Source: Bacteroidota bacterium
Lineage (GTDB): Bacteria > Bacteroidota > Bacteroidia > Flavobacteriales > Weeksellaceae
Length of the DNA: 34,966 nt
Direction of reading: 5' to 3'
Assembly (NCBI GenBank): GCA_023422635.1
Contig: JAFAGO010000057.1
Span: 1 to 34,966 of the forward strand
Each line of letters starts with the position of its first letter. Position 1 is the first letter of the stretch. The notes below the pieces were generated by a model, which saw nothing but the letters and a program-made list of their open reading frames with translations, was not told the DNA's origin and searched no databases. Of this stretch, positions 33,833 to 34,966 are shown piece after piece. Both the position numbers and the translations under genes were made by a program.

Positions 33833-34210
33833 ATGAACACACCAACGGAATTAAAGTACACCAAAGATCATGAGTGGGTACGTATTGAAGGCAATGTAGC
33901 AACAGTCGGAATTACCGATTATGCTCAAGGGGAATTGGGCGATATTGTTTTTGTAGATGTAGATACCGTGGATGATGAATTGGGTGCCGGTGATGTTTTT
34001 GGTAGTGTTGAAGCTGTAAAAACCGTTTCGGATTTATTTTTACCAGTTGCAGGAACCATTATTGAATTTAATGAAGCATTGGAAGATCAACCCGAGTTGT
34101 TGAATACCGATCCGTATGGAGAAGGGTGGATTGTAAAAGTTCAAGTAAAAGATGGTTTTGATGTCGCAGAACTTCTTTCAGCAGAAGATTACCAAGCCAC
34201 ACTTGGATAA
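33833..34210 (+). CDS. gcvH: Glycine cleavage system H protein
   Basis: 125 residues, normal length. TKDHEWVRIEGNVATVGITDYAQ near the start; VFGSVEAVKTVSDLFLPVAG carries the lipoylated Lys63; LLNTDPYGEGWIVKVQ follows. It shuttles the aminomethyl group between the P, T and L proteins of the glycine cleavage system, and can serve as a lipoyl donor. The other gcv genes are not in the window. It overlaps the VanZ-family gene. Confidence 0.97.
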   Translation: MNTPTELKYTKDHEWVRIEGNVATVGITDYAQGELGDIVFVDVDTVDDELGAGDVFGSVEAVKTVSDLFLPVAGTIIEFNEALEDQPELLNTDPYGEGWIVKVQVKDGFDVAELLSAEDYQATLG

Positions 34211-34565
34211 AATTTCGACAATATTTAGAAAGATTTTGCCCATTTATTGGGCATTTCTTACTTATATGCTCCTTAAGCCTGGTGTAGAGAATAAGGAATA
34301 TTGGTTTATGTTTAGCGGGATCGACAAGCTCGTGCATGTTTCCATATTCGCAGCTCTAGGATTTATGTTTGTGGCGGCATTTCCCAAAACTAAATGGTAC
34401 ATCTATGTCTATATAATGTTGATTTATGCATTTCTTACAGAAATTCTTCAAGATGAAATGCATTTGGGAAGATCACTTGAATTTTTTGATATTGTTGCAG
34501 ACGGTATAGGATTCTTTTTCGGCTACCTTTTCTATAATATGATTAAGAAATGGCTGTCCAAGTAG
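34152..34565 (+). CDS. VanZ-family membrane protein
   Basis: 137 residues as given from the ATG at 34152, which lies 59 bases inside gcvH. A TTG at 34203 (protein beginning with the DKISTIFRKILPIYWAF segment) overlaps gcvH by only eight bases and may be the real start, because the first 17 residues are dictated by gcvH codons and look unlike the family. Four membrane segments: ILPIYWAFLTYMLL, KLVHVSIFAALGFMFVAA, WYIYVYIMLIYAFLTEIL, FDIVADGIGFFFGYLFY. GIDKLVHVSIFAALG, TEILQDEMHLGRSLEFFDIVAD are the VanZ signature. Family function is largely unknown outside teicoplanin resistance. Co-transcribed with gcvH. Confidence 0.8.
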   Translation: MVLMSQNFFQQKITKPHLDKISTIFRKILPIYWAFLTYMLLKPGVENKEYWFMFSGIDKLVHVSIFAALGFMFVAAFPKTKWYIYVYIMLIYAFLTEILQDEMHLGRSLEFFDIVADGIGFFFGYLFYNMIKKWLSK

Positions 34566-34722
34566 TCGAGGTAGATTGATATTTATTGTTTTCGCGCACG
34601 ATATCCTACGATTTCCACTCAATCTATTCACTTAACTGATGGAACCTATCTTTTCGCCTGCAAACTTTTGTAGTTCACATTCAGTTGGTTGAGGGATTAG
34701 TTAGATATAATTATGTAAAAAG

Positions 34723-34753
34723 TTTGGATATTGGTGATAAGTTCTTACATTTG
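34723..34753 (+). promoter_or_regulatory. Upstream tandem promoter (P1) of the predicted rRNA operon
   Basis: Perfect TTTG (34723-34726), 19-base spacer, TACATTTG (34746-34753). An AT-rich run just upstream (34701-34722) could act as an UP-like element. No gene follows within 210 bases, which fits a stable-RNA operon. Confidence 0.75.
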
Positions 34754-34858
34754 CAGTCCCGATAAAGAGGGGGCGAAGGTGATAGATTGAGTAGTTGGTG
34801 AGGAGAGAAGGTATTGCTAAATAGAGATAGTGGTTACCGGAAAAAACTTCAAAAAACA

Positions 34859-34890
34859 TTTGGTCATATTAAAAATAACATTTACCTTTG
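34859..34890 (+). promoter_or_regulatory. Downstream tandem promoter (P2) of the predicted rRNA operon
   Basis: Perfect TTTG (34859-34862), 20-base spacer, TACCTTTG (34883-34890). Second promoter in tandem with P1. Confidence 0.75.
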
Positions 34891-34966
34891 CACTCGCAAA
34901 TCAGAAACAACGACAGAGAGTGACTGATTAAAGCGAAAAGAAGAAGAGATCATTGACATAACAATA
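34891..34966 (+). other. Probable leader of a 16S rRNA operon, cut by the window edge
   Basis: After P2 there is no reading frame. The end AGATCATTGACATAACAATA resembles the GTTCTTTGACAT-type sequence found upstream of 16S genes in Bacteroidota (from memory), thought to take part in antitermination or processing. The mature 16S gene is not inside the window, so this remains inference. The stretch 34566-34722 before the promoters shows nothing I can name. Confidence 0.5.

Noticed and set aside
34566..34966. A tRNA or the 16S gene itself inside the right edge
   Set aside because: No cloverleaf and no 16S start sequence is visible; only promoters and leader-like sequence.

Overview
The window comes from a low-GC member of the Bacteroidota, most likely a flavobacterium of the Chryseobacterium/Kaistella type (genus is inference). 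The reasons are: promoters of the TTTG-N19-TAnnTTTG class, a PorX-type response regulator, a fused LpxC/FabZ, the gene order lpxD-lpxC/fabZ-lpxA-efp-lpxD paralogue-sucD, and almost no Shine-Dalgarno sequences. I see no insertion sequence, integrase, CRISPR array or tRNA gene.

Region 1 (1-14034, all + strand) is the distal part of a surface polysaccharide (O-antigen or capsule) cluster. It runs: 3' end of a Wzx flippase, EpsG-type Wzy polymerase, GT2, lipoprotein glycerophosphodiester phosphodiesterase, a GpsA-TagD fusion (glycerol-3-phosphate dehydrogenase plus glycerol-3-phosphate cytidylyltransferase), a TagB/TagF-like CDP-glycerol glycerophosphotransferase, GT4, NAD-dependent epimerase, hexapeptide acyltransferase, second GT2, secreted TIM-barrel glycoside-hydrolase-like protein, second epimerase/reductase, a WecA/WbpL-type and then a PglC/WcaJ-type initiating sugar-phosphate transferase, and RfbC. 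Most joints overlap or are very short, so this is probably one long transcript ending at a strong hairpin after rfbC. The notable part is 2526-5875: everything needed to make CDP-glycerol and transfer glycerol phosphate, plus an exported enzyme able to cut glycerophosphodiesters. This predicts a teichoic-acid-like glycerol-phosphate decoration or polymer on a Gram-negative surface glycan.

Region 2 (14092-20060) is mixed housekeeping: rimO, a small RlpA-family protein behind an unusual TTAAC-rich upstream region, exodeoxyribonuclease III (-), porX (-) and an HD phosphohydrolase.

Region 3 (20070-25856) is the lipid A initiation operon (lpxD, lpxC/fabZ, lpxA) followed by efp, a second LpxD-like acyltransferase and sucD. 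Region 4 (25882-33740) holds a small outer-membrane barrel protein, then a minus-strand block: an ABC-2 exporter pair, a DusB-type tRNA-dihydrouridine synthase and an 1103-residue outer-membrane protein with a canonical EF-hand loop. Region 5 (33775-34966) has gcvH and a VanZ-family gene, then about 400 bases without genes carrying two textbook Bacteroidota promoters in tandem and a leader resembling pre-16S sequence. A ribosomal RNA operon probably starts just past the right edge.
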